DNA of 64,000 bases, taken from positions 1-64,000 of the forward strand of contig CAVGED010000123.1 of assembly GCA_963628035.1 (NCBI GenBank), read 5' to 3'. The notes under the pieces are model-generated. The model did not search any database. It had not been told where the DNA came from and saw only the letters and a program-made list of their open reading frames with translations. The position numbers and the translations under genes are program-made. Positions 15,958-25,773 of this stretch are shown piece after piece. This DNA is from 14-2 sp963628035. Lineage in GTDB: Bacteria; Bacillota; Clostridia; Lachnospirales; Lachnospiraceae. Position 1 is the first letter of the stretch. Each line of letters starts with the position of its first letter.

Positions 15958-17289
15958 TCATGCCGGCCGCTCCGACGCAAGCTTCAACAGTGTCTCACGG
16001 TTATTGTATTCCGGGTTTTCCAGCACCCGTCTCAGAAGATAATCCAATGTCTCTCCTATATTTTTCCCCGGCTTCATCCCCGCAGCGATCAGATCGCTGC
16101 CGTCAATTGCAAGCTCCTTTAGGGAGATACACTGTTCTTCCTCTATGATCTTCCGGTACTGCGCCTCATAATCATCGATGTAGGCAAGCATTTCCGCCTG
16201 CTGCGCAGGATTTTTTCCCATGGTATCCGCTCGCTTCACTGCAAAAAGATCCGGGTACTGGCGAAGCCCCACACGGTGGATCGCCCGGCGGATATTGGCC
16301 GGTGTTACCGGGGGATTGTCGTCATGCCACAGGATCAGAGCTTTCACCCGGGCTATGGTGTCATTGTCAAATTTCAGTTGACGCATAACCTCCCCTGCCA
16401 TGCGCGCTCCCTCCTGCGGGTGTCCCTTAAAATGATAAATTCCTGCCTCGTCCACACTGAGGCACCGGGGCTTGGCCATATCATGGAGCAGCATCGTCAG
16501 CCGCAGCACCTTATCCGGTGGAATATTTTTTAACGTCACAAGGGTATGTTCTCCCACGGCATAACAATGATGGGGATTGTTCTGCGCGGTGTTCATCATC
16601 TCATCCAACCAGGGAAATATCTCCCGCGAGATTCCGGTCTCATAGAGTGTACGCACTTCTTCGGGGTGATCGGATACCAACAGCTTCACAAGCTCTGTCT
16701 GGATGCGCTCGGCGCTGATACGCTTCAAGGAAGGCGCAAGCTCTCCTATGGCTGCCCTGGTATGTTCCTCGATCGAAAATCCCAGTTGTGCGCCGAAGCG
16801 AACCGCCCGCAGCATCCGAAGCGCATCCTCCGTGAAGCGTTCCCTGGGATCGCCTACGCAGCGGATAACCCTGCGTTTCAAGTCTCCCGCACCGTCAAAG
16901 ACGTCCACCAGGCCGTTGGTCTCATTGTAAGCCATGGCGTTGATGGTGAAGTCCCTGCGCTTTAAGTCCTCTGTGAGATTTCGGGTGAAGACGACCTCCT
17001 TCGGGTGCCTGGCGTCCTCGTATTCGCCGTCAATGCGATAGGTAGTCACCTCAAAGCCCTCCCGATCCATGAGCACAGTTACCGTACCGTGCTTGATTCC
17101 GGTATCAATGGTTTTCCGAAAGAGCGCCTTGACCTGCTCCGGGAAGGCCGAGGTAGTGATATCCCAATCCTGGGGAATACGCCCAAGAAGGCTGTCACGT
17201 ATGCATCCACCCACCGCATAAGCTTCAAAGCCGGCGGCAGTCAGGGTATGAATGATCAATTTTACTTTTTCCGGCAATTCTATCTGCAT
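15958..17289 (-). CDS. cca: CCA tRNA nucleotidyltransferase
   Basis: Adds or repairs the 3' CCA of tRNAs, which is needed here because tRNA-Tyr at 192-273 lacks an encoded CCA. The 443-residue class II enzyme has the nucleotidyltransferase head GGCIRDSLLG and DWDIT with the two catalytic Asp, the RRDFTINAMAYN motif, the nucleotide-selecting region (EDALRMLRAVRF), and an HD domain (LLHDMAKP near 275). The HD domain is common in clostridial and proteobacterial versions and may give phosphohydrolase activity. Confidence 0.94.
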   Translation of the reverse strand: MQIELPEKVKLIIHTLTAAGFEAYAVGGCIRDSLLGRIPQDWDITTSAFPEQVKALFRKTIDTGIKHGTVTVLMDREGFEVTTYRIDGEYEDARHPKEVVFTRNLTEDLKRRDFTINAMAYNETNGLVDVFDGAGDLKRRVIRCVGDPRERFTEDALRMLRAVRFGAQLGFSIEEHTRAAIGELAPSLKRISAERIQTELVKLLVSDHPEEVRTLYETGISREIFPWLDEMMNTAQNNPHHCYAVGEHTLVTLKNIPPDKVLRLTMLLHDMAKPRCLSVDEAGIYHFKGHPQEGARMAGEVMRQLKFDNDTIARVKALILWHDDNPPVTPANIRRAIHRVGLRQYPDLFAVKRADTMGKNPAQQAEMLAYIDDYEAQYRKIIEEEQCISLKELAIDGSDLIAAGMKPGKNIGETLDYLLRRVLENPEYNNRETLLKLASERPA

Positions 17290-17404
17290 AAAAACCTGCT
17301 TTCTTTTTGTGAATAGTAACCTCTTTTTCCTTTTGTTTTAGTATACCATATTTTTACCAGTTGTGATATACTAAATACCTAACATAACTTAACAGGAGAT
17401 CATC

Positions 17405-18049
17405 ATGAAGAAAAATACGATCATTTTCGACTTAGACGGAACTTTATTAAATACGCTTGACGATCTTGCCGACAGCGTCAACTATGTGATGAAGAAGTAT
17501 CACCTTCCGCTTCACTCCACCGACAAAGTGCGGCAGATGGTGGGAAACGGAATCGCGGTGCTGATTGAGCGGGCCATCCCGGATGGCCGCTCCAACTCGC
17601 TTTTTGACACATGTCTCGCGGAATTTCAGGAGTATTACAAAGCGCATATGCAAGAGAAGACTGCCCCCTTCGCCGGGATCACAGAACTACTTACCACCCT
17701 GCGGGAACAAGGATACCAGCTTGCCGTGGTCTCCAACAAATTCGATGCAGCCGTCAAGGCGTTATGCCTGGATTACTTCGGCGATCTCATCGAGGTGGCC
17801 ATCGGAGAGACTGCCACCGTTGCAAAAAAGCCTGCACCGGATACGGTGCTTAGCGCCATGCGGCAGCTGAATGTCTCCCCGGAAGACTGCATCTATGTCG
17901 GCGACTCCGATGTGGATATCGAGACTGCGAAGAATTCCGGGATTCCCTGCATCAGCGTGACCTGGGGCTTCCGTGACGAGGCATTTCTGCTGGCTCACGG
18001 CGCATCCTGTATCGTGAACGAACCGGAGCAAATCTTGAAGTATGTTTAG
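17405..18049 (+). CDS. gph: HAD-family phosphatase, phosphoglycolate phosphatase-like
   Basis: A cytosolic HAD hydrolase. The 214-residue protein has motif I DLDGTL at 9-14, a helical cap, motif II VVSNKFD, the Lys of motif III and motif IV GDSDVDIETA near 172-181. Phosphoglycolate is the usual name for this group, but other small phosphoesters or pyrophosphate are possible. AGGAG precedes the ATG. It is one of only two clear protein genes on the plus strand, divergent from cca and convergent with the TOPRIM-like gene. Confidence 0.85.
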   Translation: MKKNTIIFDLDGTLLNTLDDLADSVNYVMKKYHLPLHSTDKVRQMVGNGIAVLIERAIPDGRSNSLFDTCLAEFQEYYKAHMQEKTAPFAGITELLTTLREQGYQLAVVSNKFDAAVKALCLDYFGDLIEVAIGETATVAKKPAPDTVLSAMRQLNVSPEDCIYVGDSDVDIETAKNSGIPCISVTWGFRDEAFLLAHGASCIVNEPEQILKYV

Positions 18050-18067
18050 CGCAGAACTTCCCGAAAG

Positions 18068-19090
18068 TTACCCTTCTACCAATACGAAATTGTATTCCGC
18101 CACAAAGAAAATACATGTATTTAATACCCAGATAAATCCGTTTTTTGGATCCTTACTGGCGGCATTCTGCACACGCAGAATCTCCGTCAAATCCAATTTT
18201 TCAAAAACCTTTTTATATTCATGATCCGGTATCTGATACCACCCTCTCTGAACCCGATTTGCTTTGCCGATATTATGCCGTATTATCTGTTTGAAAACAC
18301 TGCGCATATAGTTCCAGTAAGTCTGGCTGCTATGAGCATATCCTGTTTTTGAAACCAAATCCATAAATTGATGCGTTGCAGTCAATAGCCTGTCTCCTTT
18401 AAGTGCCTCCTGCAATATCCTCTGGATTCTGTTCTCCATATCTGTTTCATCCGAAATATTCAGGATTGCGCGAAAGCACTTTTCACAAAGCAACTCGTCA
18501 GAAATTTCAAAATGTTCCTCCAAAAGTTCTTTCACTTTACGCGGAAATGCAACTATCCTATCGATGGAAGTTTCCTTTCTGACAAGCGCTTTATATTCTT
18601 TTCCCGGCTGCAGCGACACCGGAATCCTCCGTTCCGCATAATCAGTATCCGGTAACGCTCTCAAATGTTGATACGATTCGATCATGGGGTAGTTGATATA
18701 TAGCTTTCCCACATCTGCGGCATCCGCAAAGTACTTCTGCAGCTCCCATACCTTTGTTTCGGAAAAATTTGAATCATGCCGCTCATAATCAAATATCAGA
18801 ATAATATTGGTGAAATCTTCTTTGTAACGAAGTACAGCTTGTTTTTGCTTCTTACTTATGACAAAAGGTAGATCAATATCATCCTTTGTCCATTCGGAAC
18901 CATATTCCTTCACAATATCCTCATAGAGCATGTATATGTTTATCCCATAAATCCACACATTCTCAATATCGATGCTAATTTCGGGAAAGCAATGAAAAAT
19001 GAGCCAAAACAATACATTTTTTTCGTGATTCCCCTCTACGATCAACAGGTTCTGCCGTCGCTTTCGCGCTTCACCTATATAATCATTCAT
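18068..19090 (-). CDS. TOPRIM-like putative nuclease, partner of AAA15 ATPase
   Basis: The 340-residue protein is not a named family to me. Near its start it has LLIVEGNHEKNV, which looks like the first strand and conserved Glu of a TOPRIM fold, and about 80 residues later IILIFDYERHD, which could be the acidic DxD-like site. RloB, OLD and PARIS AriB partners have comparable layouts. The start at 19090 is preceded by GGGGAG and overlaps the ATPase stop by 8 nt, so the two genes are translationally coupled. Both are more A/T-rich than the flanking metabolic genes, which suggests transfer. Anti-phage function is inferred. Confidence 0.6.
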   Translation of the reverse strand: MNDYIGEARKRRQNLLIVEGNHEKNVLFWLIFHCFPEISIDIENVWIYGINIYMLYEDIVKEYGSEWTKDDIDLPFVISKKQKQAVLRYKEDFTNIILIFDYERHDSNFSETKVWELQKYFADAADVGKLYINYPMIESYQHLRALPDTDYAERRIPVSLQPGKEYKALVRKETSIDRIVAFPRKVKELLEEHFEISDELLCEKCFRAILNISDETDMENRIQRILQEALKGDRLLTATHQFMDLVSKTGYAHSSQTYWNYMRSVFKQIIRHNIGKANRVQRGWYQIPDHEYKKVFEKLDLTEILRVQNAASKDPKNGFIWVLNTCIFFVAEYNFVLVEG

Positions 19091-20237
19091 AATGATCGAA
19101 CTCCCCACTGATATACATTTTTTCAAGATTATGGCCTTCCCTTAATTCCCTGGGCGTTGCATTACAGAGAGATGTCAGCGTACCGCGCCGTGATAATATA
19201 AAGAGACAATCTGGTCGCATCAGCCTGTTTGTCATTAAATTGGTGTTATGAGAAGTCATTATGATCTGACATTTTGGATATTTTTTCTTAAAGAACCTGA
19301 TTACATTCTCTGCCATTTCATAATGGTAAAATGCATCAAATTCATCTAAGTATACAAAAGAAGCATTCTTCATCACAAGTACAAATTTGCGATACAGATT
19401 AACCAGCGCCAGCGTACCACTTGAAGCATTTCCGTAAAATGGAACTAACCTTTCATGCGCAAAATATAATTCCTTTTGTCCATCCGGCAGTTCCTTCAAT
19501 ATCAACCTGCATTCAATCCCCATCGCATTTAGAAATTCCTCAAAGTCCCGTAACATTTCAGGTTTCTTCAAGGCTTCATAAAAAGCAGAATTCATTCTTT
19601 CTGGTCTAATCAGCATGATATTACTAACCGTTATCATAGCCATTCTCCTGACATAATCCGACAATTTCAGCAATAGAGAATCATTTCCAAATGCCACATT
19701 ACTAATCAGCCATCTAAGAAACGATAATCCTTGCTCCCCAGATTCCTCCATCTCCTTCCGCTCCTTCAATGATTGCAGATATCGCTCTGTATTCGCAGTT
19801 TCCGCACCAACATATTCCAAATTGTCAAAATCATATGTCTTTGACCCAAAATTACATTTGAAAATACGTACTCCTTCAATGGACAATTCTTCATCTTTTA
19901 ATTCCATCTCTGAAAAACGAGTATACTTGTACTCCAATTCTTGTCCATCGAATTGAAAAACGTATGAAAAGGACGCATGATCCTCTGATGAATCTGCATT
20001 TAGAAATATTCCCTTATTTATATAACCCATCCACCCAAACAAAGATGAATAAATATCCATAATGGCCTTTCCTAAATTTGTTTTTCCGGTTGCATTCCTT
20101 CCATAGATCAGCATCTTGCTAATCACACCGTCTGTGATACAGTCTGTGCTAAACTGATATCCTGCAACGTTGTCGAAATCTATATAAATATCATCTTTAA
20201 AATTCTTATAATTTCTAAGAACAAACTTTTTCAACAT
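19083..20237 (-). CDS. AAA15-family ATPase (OLD/RloA-like)
   Basis: An ABC/SMC-type ATPase of the AAA15 group (RloA-like). The N-terminus reads LRNYKNFKDDIYIDF, followed by Walker A GRNATGKTN near residue 42-50. A Walker B YLDEFDAFYHYE and the switch histidine in MTSHNTNL are near 300-330. The SMC-like middle is short, so the protein is 384 residues. It is followed by the TOPRIM-like gene with an 8-nt overlap, an arrangement typical of two-gene abortive-infection systems in which the ATPase senses the phage and activates the nuclease. The start could be up to 24 nt further upstream. Confidence 0.78.
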   Translation of the reverse strand: MLKKFVLRNYKNFKDDIYIDFDNVAGYQFSTDCITDGVISKMLIYGRNATGKTNLGKAIMDIYSSLFGWMGYINKGIFLNADSSEDHASFSYVFQFDGQELEYKYTRFSEMELKDEELSIEGVRIFKCNFGSKTYDFDNLEYVGAETANTERYLQSLKERKEMEESGEQGLSFLRWLISNVAFGNDSLLLKLSDYVRRMAMITVSNIMLIRPERMNSAFYEALKKPEMLRDFEEFLNAMGIECRLILKELPDGQKELYFAHERLVPFYGNASSGTLALVNLYRKFVLVMKNASFVYLDEFDAFYHYEMAENVIRFFKKKYPKCQIIMTSHNTNLMTNRLMRPDCLFILSRRGTLTSLCNATPRELREGHNLEKMYISGEFDHYE

Positions 20238-20355
20238 ACTGTATCTCACACCTTCCTGCATAACCCTTTTAATCGAATTTTATATCTCTAACTACAGTAT
20301 AACCAATCTTAGTGATTTTCGCAATAGTTTGCCGTAAAAATTTTCCGGTGATTTC

Positions 20356-21246
20356 TCAGTTCAGCCCCCGGAATCCCTTTCCTATGATCTCGCTGCTGTT
20401 GGTGATCATCAGGAACGCCCCCGGTTCATGCACTTTGATGAAGTTCCGAAGCTCCACCGCCTGCCCCCGCTTCAGCACCGTCAGGATGATAAAGCGTTTC
20501 TTGTGAGCATAGGCGCCCTCTCCCTCGAAGACAGTAGCGCTGCGCCCCAGCTCCTTATGTATGTAATCGCAGATCGGCTCCGGATGATTACAGATAATGG
20601 TGAAATACTTGCACAGATTGATGTTTTCAATCACCCCGTCGATCACCAGCGACTTAGCCAGAAGACCGGTAAAGGAAAACAGCCCTGTCTTCACGTCGAA
20701 TACAAAGCAGGCCGCCACTGTAATAAGAAGATCCACAATAAATAGGAGCGTGCCAATATTGCTCATCTTGGTATACTTCTTCATGATCATGGCAATGATA
20801 TCCGTGCCACCTCCGGAAGCTCCGATATTAAAAAGAATCGCCGCGCTGAAGGCCGGAAGTGTGATAGCGAAGATCAGCTCCAGCACCGGCTCATCCGTCA
20901 GGGGATGGCTCATGGGGAACGCCTTCTCCAGAAAGCTCAGCCCCACGGACATCAAAAGACTCACATATACCGTCTTGATTCCAAAGTCTCTGCCCAGGAA
21001 AATAAAGCCAACCACCAGCAGTGCCATATTGATGGCAAAGTTGATGGTTCCGGCTGTAAACGGTGTAACAGCACTCACCACGATGGCAATGCCGGTCACT
21101 CCTCCAAACGAGAAATTATTCGGAAATTTGAACACATACACGCCAAACACCATGATCAAAGTGGCTATCGTAAGGATCAGATATTCCAACGCCACATCGC
21201 GCACATGCTTATAGTTCAGACGTGTCACTAAATTTTCCCTGCTCAT
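20356..21246 (-). CDS. YitT family membrane protein
   Basis: Integral membrane protein with an N-terminal DUF161 membrane region of five or six helices (about residues 17-185) and a C-terminal soluble DUF2179 domain (about 210-290). GGGTDIIAMIMKKYT lies between helices. Its transport substrate is unknown; the soluble domain is thought to bind a ligand or nucleotide. It stands alone between the ATPase gene and rubrerythrin. Confidence 0.88.
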   Translation of the reverse strand: MSRENLVTRLNYKHVRDVALEYLILTIATLIMVFGVYVFKFPNNFSFGGVTGIAIVVSAVTPFTAGTINFAINMALLVVGFIFLGRDFGIKTVYVSLLMSVGLSFLEKAFPMSHPLTDEPVLELIFAITLPAFSAAILFNIGASGGGTDIIAMIMKKYTKMSNIGTLLFIVDLLITVAACFVFDVKTGLFSFTGLLAKSLVIDGVIENINLCKYFTIICNHPEPICDYIHKELGRSATVFEGEGAYAHKKRFIILTVLKRGQAVELRNFIKVHEPGAFLMITNSSEIIGKGFRGLN

Positions 21247-21277
21247 TTCATCCTCCTGCTATCCATTGTACTTTCAT

Positions 21278-21898
21278 TTATGTCGTCTTCTGCGACCTTT
21301 CGCCCCCGGCAAAGGGTGCCAGTGTAAGCCGGATAAACCACCCCTGCTCATGTCCACAGACCGGACATTTTTCAGGTGCAGCCTTGTCCTCCAGCACGAA
21401 TCCGCACTTTAAACACATCCACTTTGTCTCTACCTGAGAGATAAACAGCTCGTTCTCCTTAAGCAGACGGGCGAACTCCCCGAAGCGATCCCCATGAAGC
21501 TTCTCTATCTCAGCAATCATATGGAAGGATCCTGCCACCTTCTGGAAGCCCTCCTGCCTGGCAGCATCCCCGAAGTTCTTGTAGACATCGTCATGCTCCT
21601 CGTACTCATTATGCTGCGCCATCTCAAGCAGCTTTTCCACGTTCGGACTGATATCCACCGGATAACCGCCGTCGATGTGGATGGTCTCCCCGGACAACTC
21701 CTTTAAATGGTTGTAGAATACCTCCGCATGCTCCCGCTCCTGATCGGCGGTAAACCGAAAAACCTGCTCTATCACATACAGTCCCTGTTCATGGGCCTGA
21801 TATGCTGCGAAGGTGTAGCGGTTCCTGGCCTGACTCTCACCAGCAAAGGCGCGCATCAGATTTTTAACGGTCTCACTTTGCTTAAATTCAACTGCCAT
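21278..21898 (-). CDS. rbr: Rubrerythrin
   Basis: Non-heme di-iron peroxidase that removes hydrogen peroxide in anaerobes. The 206-residue protein has a four-helix ferritin-like domain with the iron ligands in FAGESQARNRY, ADQEREHAEVF and a later EIEKLHGDRF, and a C-terminal rubredoxin-like domain with two CxxC pairs (CLKC and CPVC). ATG 21898 with AGAGGT upstream is the start; an in-frame ATG 33 nt further up lacks a good site. It supports an anaerobic host. Confidence 0.95.
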   Translation of the reverse strand: MAVEFKQSETVKNLMRAFAGESQARNRYTFAAYQAHEQGLYVIEQVFRFTADQEREHAEVFYNHLKELSGETIHIDGGYPVDISPNVEKLLEMAQHNEYEEHDDVYKNFGDAARQEGFQKVAGSFHMIAEIEKLHGDRFGEFARLLKENELFISQVETKWMCLKCGFVLEDKAAPEKCPVCGHEQGWFIRLTLAPFAGGERSQKTT

Positions 21899-21988
21899 GA
21901 TAGTAACCTCTCTTTTTCTGGAATTTTCCATAATAGTATGTGTAAAAGAAAGGTTCCTATGCAGCGTTTATCAATGTCTGGCCTTCTG

Positions 21989-23015
21989 CTATCCATTCCG
22001 CCGCTCATAAGCATGCATCCAGTCGCCCTTCCAGAAGTAGATCAGGAAGATCACGGAACTTAAGCTCCAGGTCAGCGGATATGCCCAGAATATGGTGGTG
22101 ATCTGCGGCACCAGACGCACCGCTATGGTAATGTAGGTGATACGGATGGCGCACCAGCAGAGCATCATCACCAGCATCGGCACGATAGATCGCCCCGCGC
22201 CCCGGAAAATTCCCGCCAGACAATGGGAAAAGGCCAGCAGGAAGTAGAAGATCGTCACCGTTCTGGCCTGGGTCACTCCAAACTGCACCACGGCAGGTTC
22301 ATCGTTAAACAGTGCGATCAGTATCGGCGAGAGCGCATAAATGCAAATGCCGACGACCTCTGCCATGGTAATGGAACATACGATTCCGAAAGCAGCGCCC
22401 TTTTTCACACGGTCGTACTGCTTTGCCCCCAGGTTCTGGCTGATAAAGGTAGTCAGAGCCATGGAGAAACAGGTGATTGGCAGAAAGCCGAAGCCCTCGA
22501 TCTTGGAATATGCGCCGCAGCCTGCCATGGCATCCGAGCCGAAAGCATTGATGTTGGACTGCACCACCAGATTAGCCAGCGCTATAATGGAATTCTGCAC
22601 GCCGGACGGAAGACCGTTGGAGAGAATCTGCTTCATCATACTGCCATGGAACCGGATCTTCCCCGGTTCTACCCGGTACGGCCCCTTCTCCCGCAGGAGA
22701 CGGCGCAGGCAGAGAAGCGCACTGGCAAACTGTGAGATAATGGTTGCCGCAGCGGCAGCCCCCACCCCCCATACCAAATCCTGCAATAAACAACAGGTCC
22801 AGCGTCACATTCAGTAGGGAAGAGAAGATCAGGCTCCCCGACGAGCTGACTGCCGCCAGGGCCTTGCTCCCTACAAAATTTCCAACAATCAGGGAATCCG
22901 CCGTATTATATAACTGCTGAAACAGATTTCCCTAAAAAATCGGTACAGCGAAAGCAATCATGCGTCTCCAGATGGATCCTTCCGTCAATACTACCGCTGA
23001 CATATGTTTTTTCAC
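21989..23015 (-). pseudogene. Decayed MATE-family efflux transporter
   Basis: Remains of a multidrug and toxin extrusion protein. A GTG at 23015 with AGAGG upstream opens a frame that encodes a normal MATE N-terminus (SIWRRMIAFAVPIF), but the next codon is TAG where Leu is expected before GNLFQQLYNTADS. After SSSGSLIF the sequence jumps directly to SSLLNVTLDLLF, missing about 90-100 codons. A run of six G then shifts the frame; removing one G gives GFGMGVGAAAAAT and joins the long C-terminal half (21989-22786). Three independent lesions make it a pseudogene, though the C-terminal half still has a long open frame. Confidence 0.88.
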
Positions 23016-23039
23016 GTTCTAACCTCTTCTCTCGTATCA

Positions 23040-24230
23040 TTATCTTCCAAAGTAAGCATCAATGCCGTCCGCCATCCCTTTTGCCAGCTTGTTCTGGTAG
23101 CTCTCGGACGCCATATTCTCATCCTCTTGCGGATTCGTCATAAAGCCCATCTCCACGATAGTCACCGGTACCTGACACCAATTGATGCCGCTCATGGTAT
23201 CAGTCTCCCAGACACTCTTCTTCTTTGCTCCTGTTGCGTTCACCATAGCGTCCAGCACACAGTCGGACAGGCTCCGGCACTTGGAGTAGAGATTGCCGTT
23301 ATATGGATTACCGGAGGTCTGGCAGATAGTCAGAATTCCGTTCTGGCTATGGTCATCCGAGCCATTGGCATGAACCCGGATAAAAGCGTCCGCCCCTGCG
23401 TTATTGGCAATCTGGGCGCGCTCCGCATTGCTGATATTCACGTCATGACTCTCCCGGATCATCATCACCTGATATCCTCTGGCCTCCAGCTCATCCCTAA
23501 GCTTCAGCGACACATCCAGGGTCAGCTTATATTCCGGCAATCCTGTGGAAACGCCCCTTGTCCCGCTGGCAACCTTGGCCTTCATCTCGCTGGCGCCCGG
23601 CCCCACCGGTTCCTTCTCACTGTTGCCCTTGGCCTGATGTCCCGCGTCGATCACCACCAGGTAACCGTTGGAACCCTTGTTGGCAGGCCGCGTTGCCCCC
23701 GGCGTTGTCCCCGGTGTTGTTTCCGGCGGCATTTCCGAGGCCAGTCCCAGATACTTCGTTGAAATATAATATTCTTTTCCATCAATCTTCACTGCGCTCC
23801 AGATCCCATCATTGGCTGTCCTGGTGAACTTCTCCCGGCTCGATGCCACCCGGAATACCGCGCTGTCCGTGGATGGCTCCGTGCGGATGTTCACCCGCGT
23901 GGTAGCATATACCTCCTCCTGGGCATAAACCACCTTGGCCGGATCCAGCGTGGCCGATACATGCGAAGGCTGCTCGTTCCCAGGCTGATCGCCCGTTCCA
24001 TTCTGCCCGTTTGGATCAGCGGTGTTCGCTCCATCCTGTCCATTTGGATCAGCGGTATTTGTTCCATCGTCGGGACCATCTACTACCGGCTTGTCCGTCA
24101 GCGGCTTATTGCTATCGTCCTCCTGCCAAATGTCAGAATTCTTCCCGTTTTCCCCGCTCTGAGGCTTCTGTCCACATCCAACCAACAATGCCAGAACCAA
24201 TAAAATTGCAACCCATCCTGCTTTTTTCAT
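23040..24230 (-). CDS. Lipoprotein N-acetylmuramoyl-L-alanine amidase with SH3 domain
   Basis: Cell-wall hydrolase that cuts between MurNAc and the stem peptide. The 396-residue precursor has a lipoprotein signal ending LLVGC, a low-complexity linker with the repeat GTNTADPNGQDG/ANTADPNGQNG, a bacterial SH3 domain (about 110-170), and a C-terminal Amidase_3 domain. Zinc ligands and catalytic residues are visible in VVIDAGHQAKGN, the following Glu, FIRVHAN and VEMGFMTNPQED. It is anchored outside the membrane by its lipid. A role in growth, cell separation or germination cannot be separated by sequence alone. Confidence 0.92.
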   Translation of the reverse strand: MKKAGWVAILLVLALLVGCGQKPQSGENGKNSDIWQEDDSNKPLTDKPVVDGPDDGTNTADPNGQDGANTADPNGQNGTGDQPGNEQPSHVSATLDPAKVVYAQEEVYATTRVNIRTEPSTDSAVFRVASSREKFTRTANDGIWSAVKIDGKEYYISTKYLGLASEMPPETTPGTTPGATRPANKGSNGYLVVIDAGHQAKGNSEKEPVGPGASEMKAKVASGTRGVSTGLPEYKLTLDVSLKLRDELEARGYQVMMIRESHDVNISNAERAQIANNAGADAFIRVHANGSDDHSQNGILTICQTSGNPYNGNLYSKCRSLSDCVLDAMVNATGAKKKSVWETDTMSGINWCQVPVTIVEMGFMTNPQEDENMASESYQNKLAKGMADGIDAYFGR

Positions 24231-24303
24231 CTGCACTTTTCCCCTTCTTTTCATAATCTTATATTAGAAAGCCCCCGCAATGTCCTTCATGGAGCCTGTG
24301 CCT

Positions 24304-25773
24304 TTATCGTAGGTACGACAGCATCGTAGATATTCCACTGATAAAATTCACCGCCCCGGCAACAGCCAGAACTCCCGCCAACTGCCATCCGCTGACTCTC
24401 TTAAGCAATTTTCCGCTGAGTCTTCCGATCACCAGCCACAGAAGGATCTGGGACATGAAGTAAACCCTGGCACCGGAAGCATACATTGTGGGAGAGAAGA
24501 ACATAATGGCTTCACTGGCACAGGCTGCAAGCACCATCAGGCACATCACTGCCTTGTCCCGCAGCCGCTCCTCCAGTCTCCACAGAAGCACAATGGTAAA
24601 GACCACGGCCATAAGCCACCAGACAAGGGCCAGCCAGTTCTGACTGCTTAAAGACGCCGGAGTTGCCACCTGGCTGACACACTGGGTGATGTCCGTCACG
24701 CCCATCCCCATTTCGGAAAAAACATGGATTCCCACATACGGAAGCAGCGCAACCAGTGCAAATACCATTGATATTCCTATCAGCATTCCAGAGACTCTAT
24801 TCCCTTTATTCTCCTTCCAAAGTATCCATGCGCCAAGCAGCCAGATCAGACAGAAAAGCATCTTTCCTTCATTGGCAAAGCTGCTCAATATCCATTGCAC
24901 TGTGATAAAAATATGGTTTCCCAGGGACATGGTAGCATACTGGGGCATCCACTGCATGACCTCCGCCTGACTGCGCGCCCCGGTTCCCGGTGAAATAAAA
25001 AGCACAAACAGCGCCGTAATCATAATTATAATTTCCAGAAACGGCAACCATGCAATCCTGCGTTCCCGACAGAAATCATAAACAAGCGCCAGTATACCAA
25101 AAGCTATCACCACCGCCGCAATCTGCTCCTGTCCCATGGCAGCGATAAAACCACAAGGGATCGCATACAAAAACATCCTTGTCGGCACGGATCCTTTTTC
25201 GGGGTCAGTCTGCCCGGAAGCTGTCTTTCCCCGCTTCACAGGCATGCCATTCTTCTGTGCATCCCATCCAGACTTTCCATACACCAGTTCCACAAAGGGC
25301 ATAGCTGCCCAGATCCCGGCCACAATGGACCACAGATAGAAGGTGGAACCGGTGATCCAGAAGGCACCATACCCGATCACCTCAATCCCCAGGGACAGTA
25401 TCGTCAGGCAGACAGCCAACGACAGGCAGAAGCTCTCACGCTCTGTCAGTTCCCGCGCCATCTTTTTTAATATATGAACCAGTCCGGCCGGCAGAAGCGT
25501 CAGCATAGCCGCATTGGCAAACTGCCAGAAGGTCTTCCCGAAATAAAAAGCGATATAGGTCATGGCCTCCGAGGTCATTCTGCCTTCCCAGCCAATGTAT
25601 CTCATCTTCAGATAAGGAAAGAACGGCATACTGTGCGCCATGCTGTAAAAATAGGCATCGTCTCCATCGGAATACGATATCTGCCCGCACAAAATAAGCG
25701 CTGCGAGAAAGAAGCACACAAAAAGGATCCTCTCGCCATACCGAAACATCTTCGTTTTCTCTATCGGTTGCAA
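24304..25773 (-). CDS. Polytopic membrane protein, DUF6056-like
   Basis: A 489-residue protein with about 11-12 membrane helices. Near the start is YSDGDDAYFYSMA and then GWEGRMTSEA, an acidic loop plus W-x-GR motif typical of DUF6056 and of GT-C-like glycosyltransferases of unknown specificity. The frame opens with TTG (GGAGGGG about 9 nt upstream) and overlaps the end of pyk by 13 nt, so it is translated in the pyk operon. The substrate is unknown; transfer of a lipid-linked sugar is possible. Confidence 0.7.
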   Translation of the reverse strand: MQPIEKTKMFRYGERILFVCFFLAALILCGQISYSDGDDAYFYSMAHSMPFFPYLKMRYIGWEGRMTSEAMTYIAFYFGKTFWQFANAAMLTLLPAGLVHILKKMARELTERESFCLSLAVCLTILSLGIEVIGYGAFWITGSTFYLWSIVAGIWAAMPFVELVYGKSGWDAQKNGMPVKRGKTASGQTDPEKGSVPTRMFLYAIPCGFIAAMGQEQIAAVVIAFGILALVYDFCRERRIAWLPFLEIIIMITALFVLFISPGTGARSQAEVMQWMPQYATMSLGNHIFITVQWILSSFANEGKMLFCLIWLLGAWILWKENKGNRVSGMLIGISMVFALVALLPYVGIHVFSEMGMGVTDITQCVSQVATPASLSSQNWLALVWWLMAVVFTIVLLWRLEERLRDKAVMCLMVLAACASEAIMFFSPTMYASGARVYFMSQILLWLVIGRLSGKLLKRVSGWQLAGVLAVAGAVNFISGISTMLSYLR

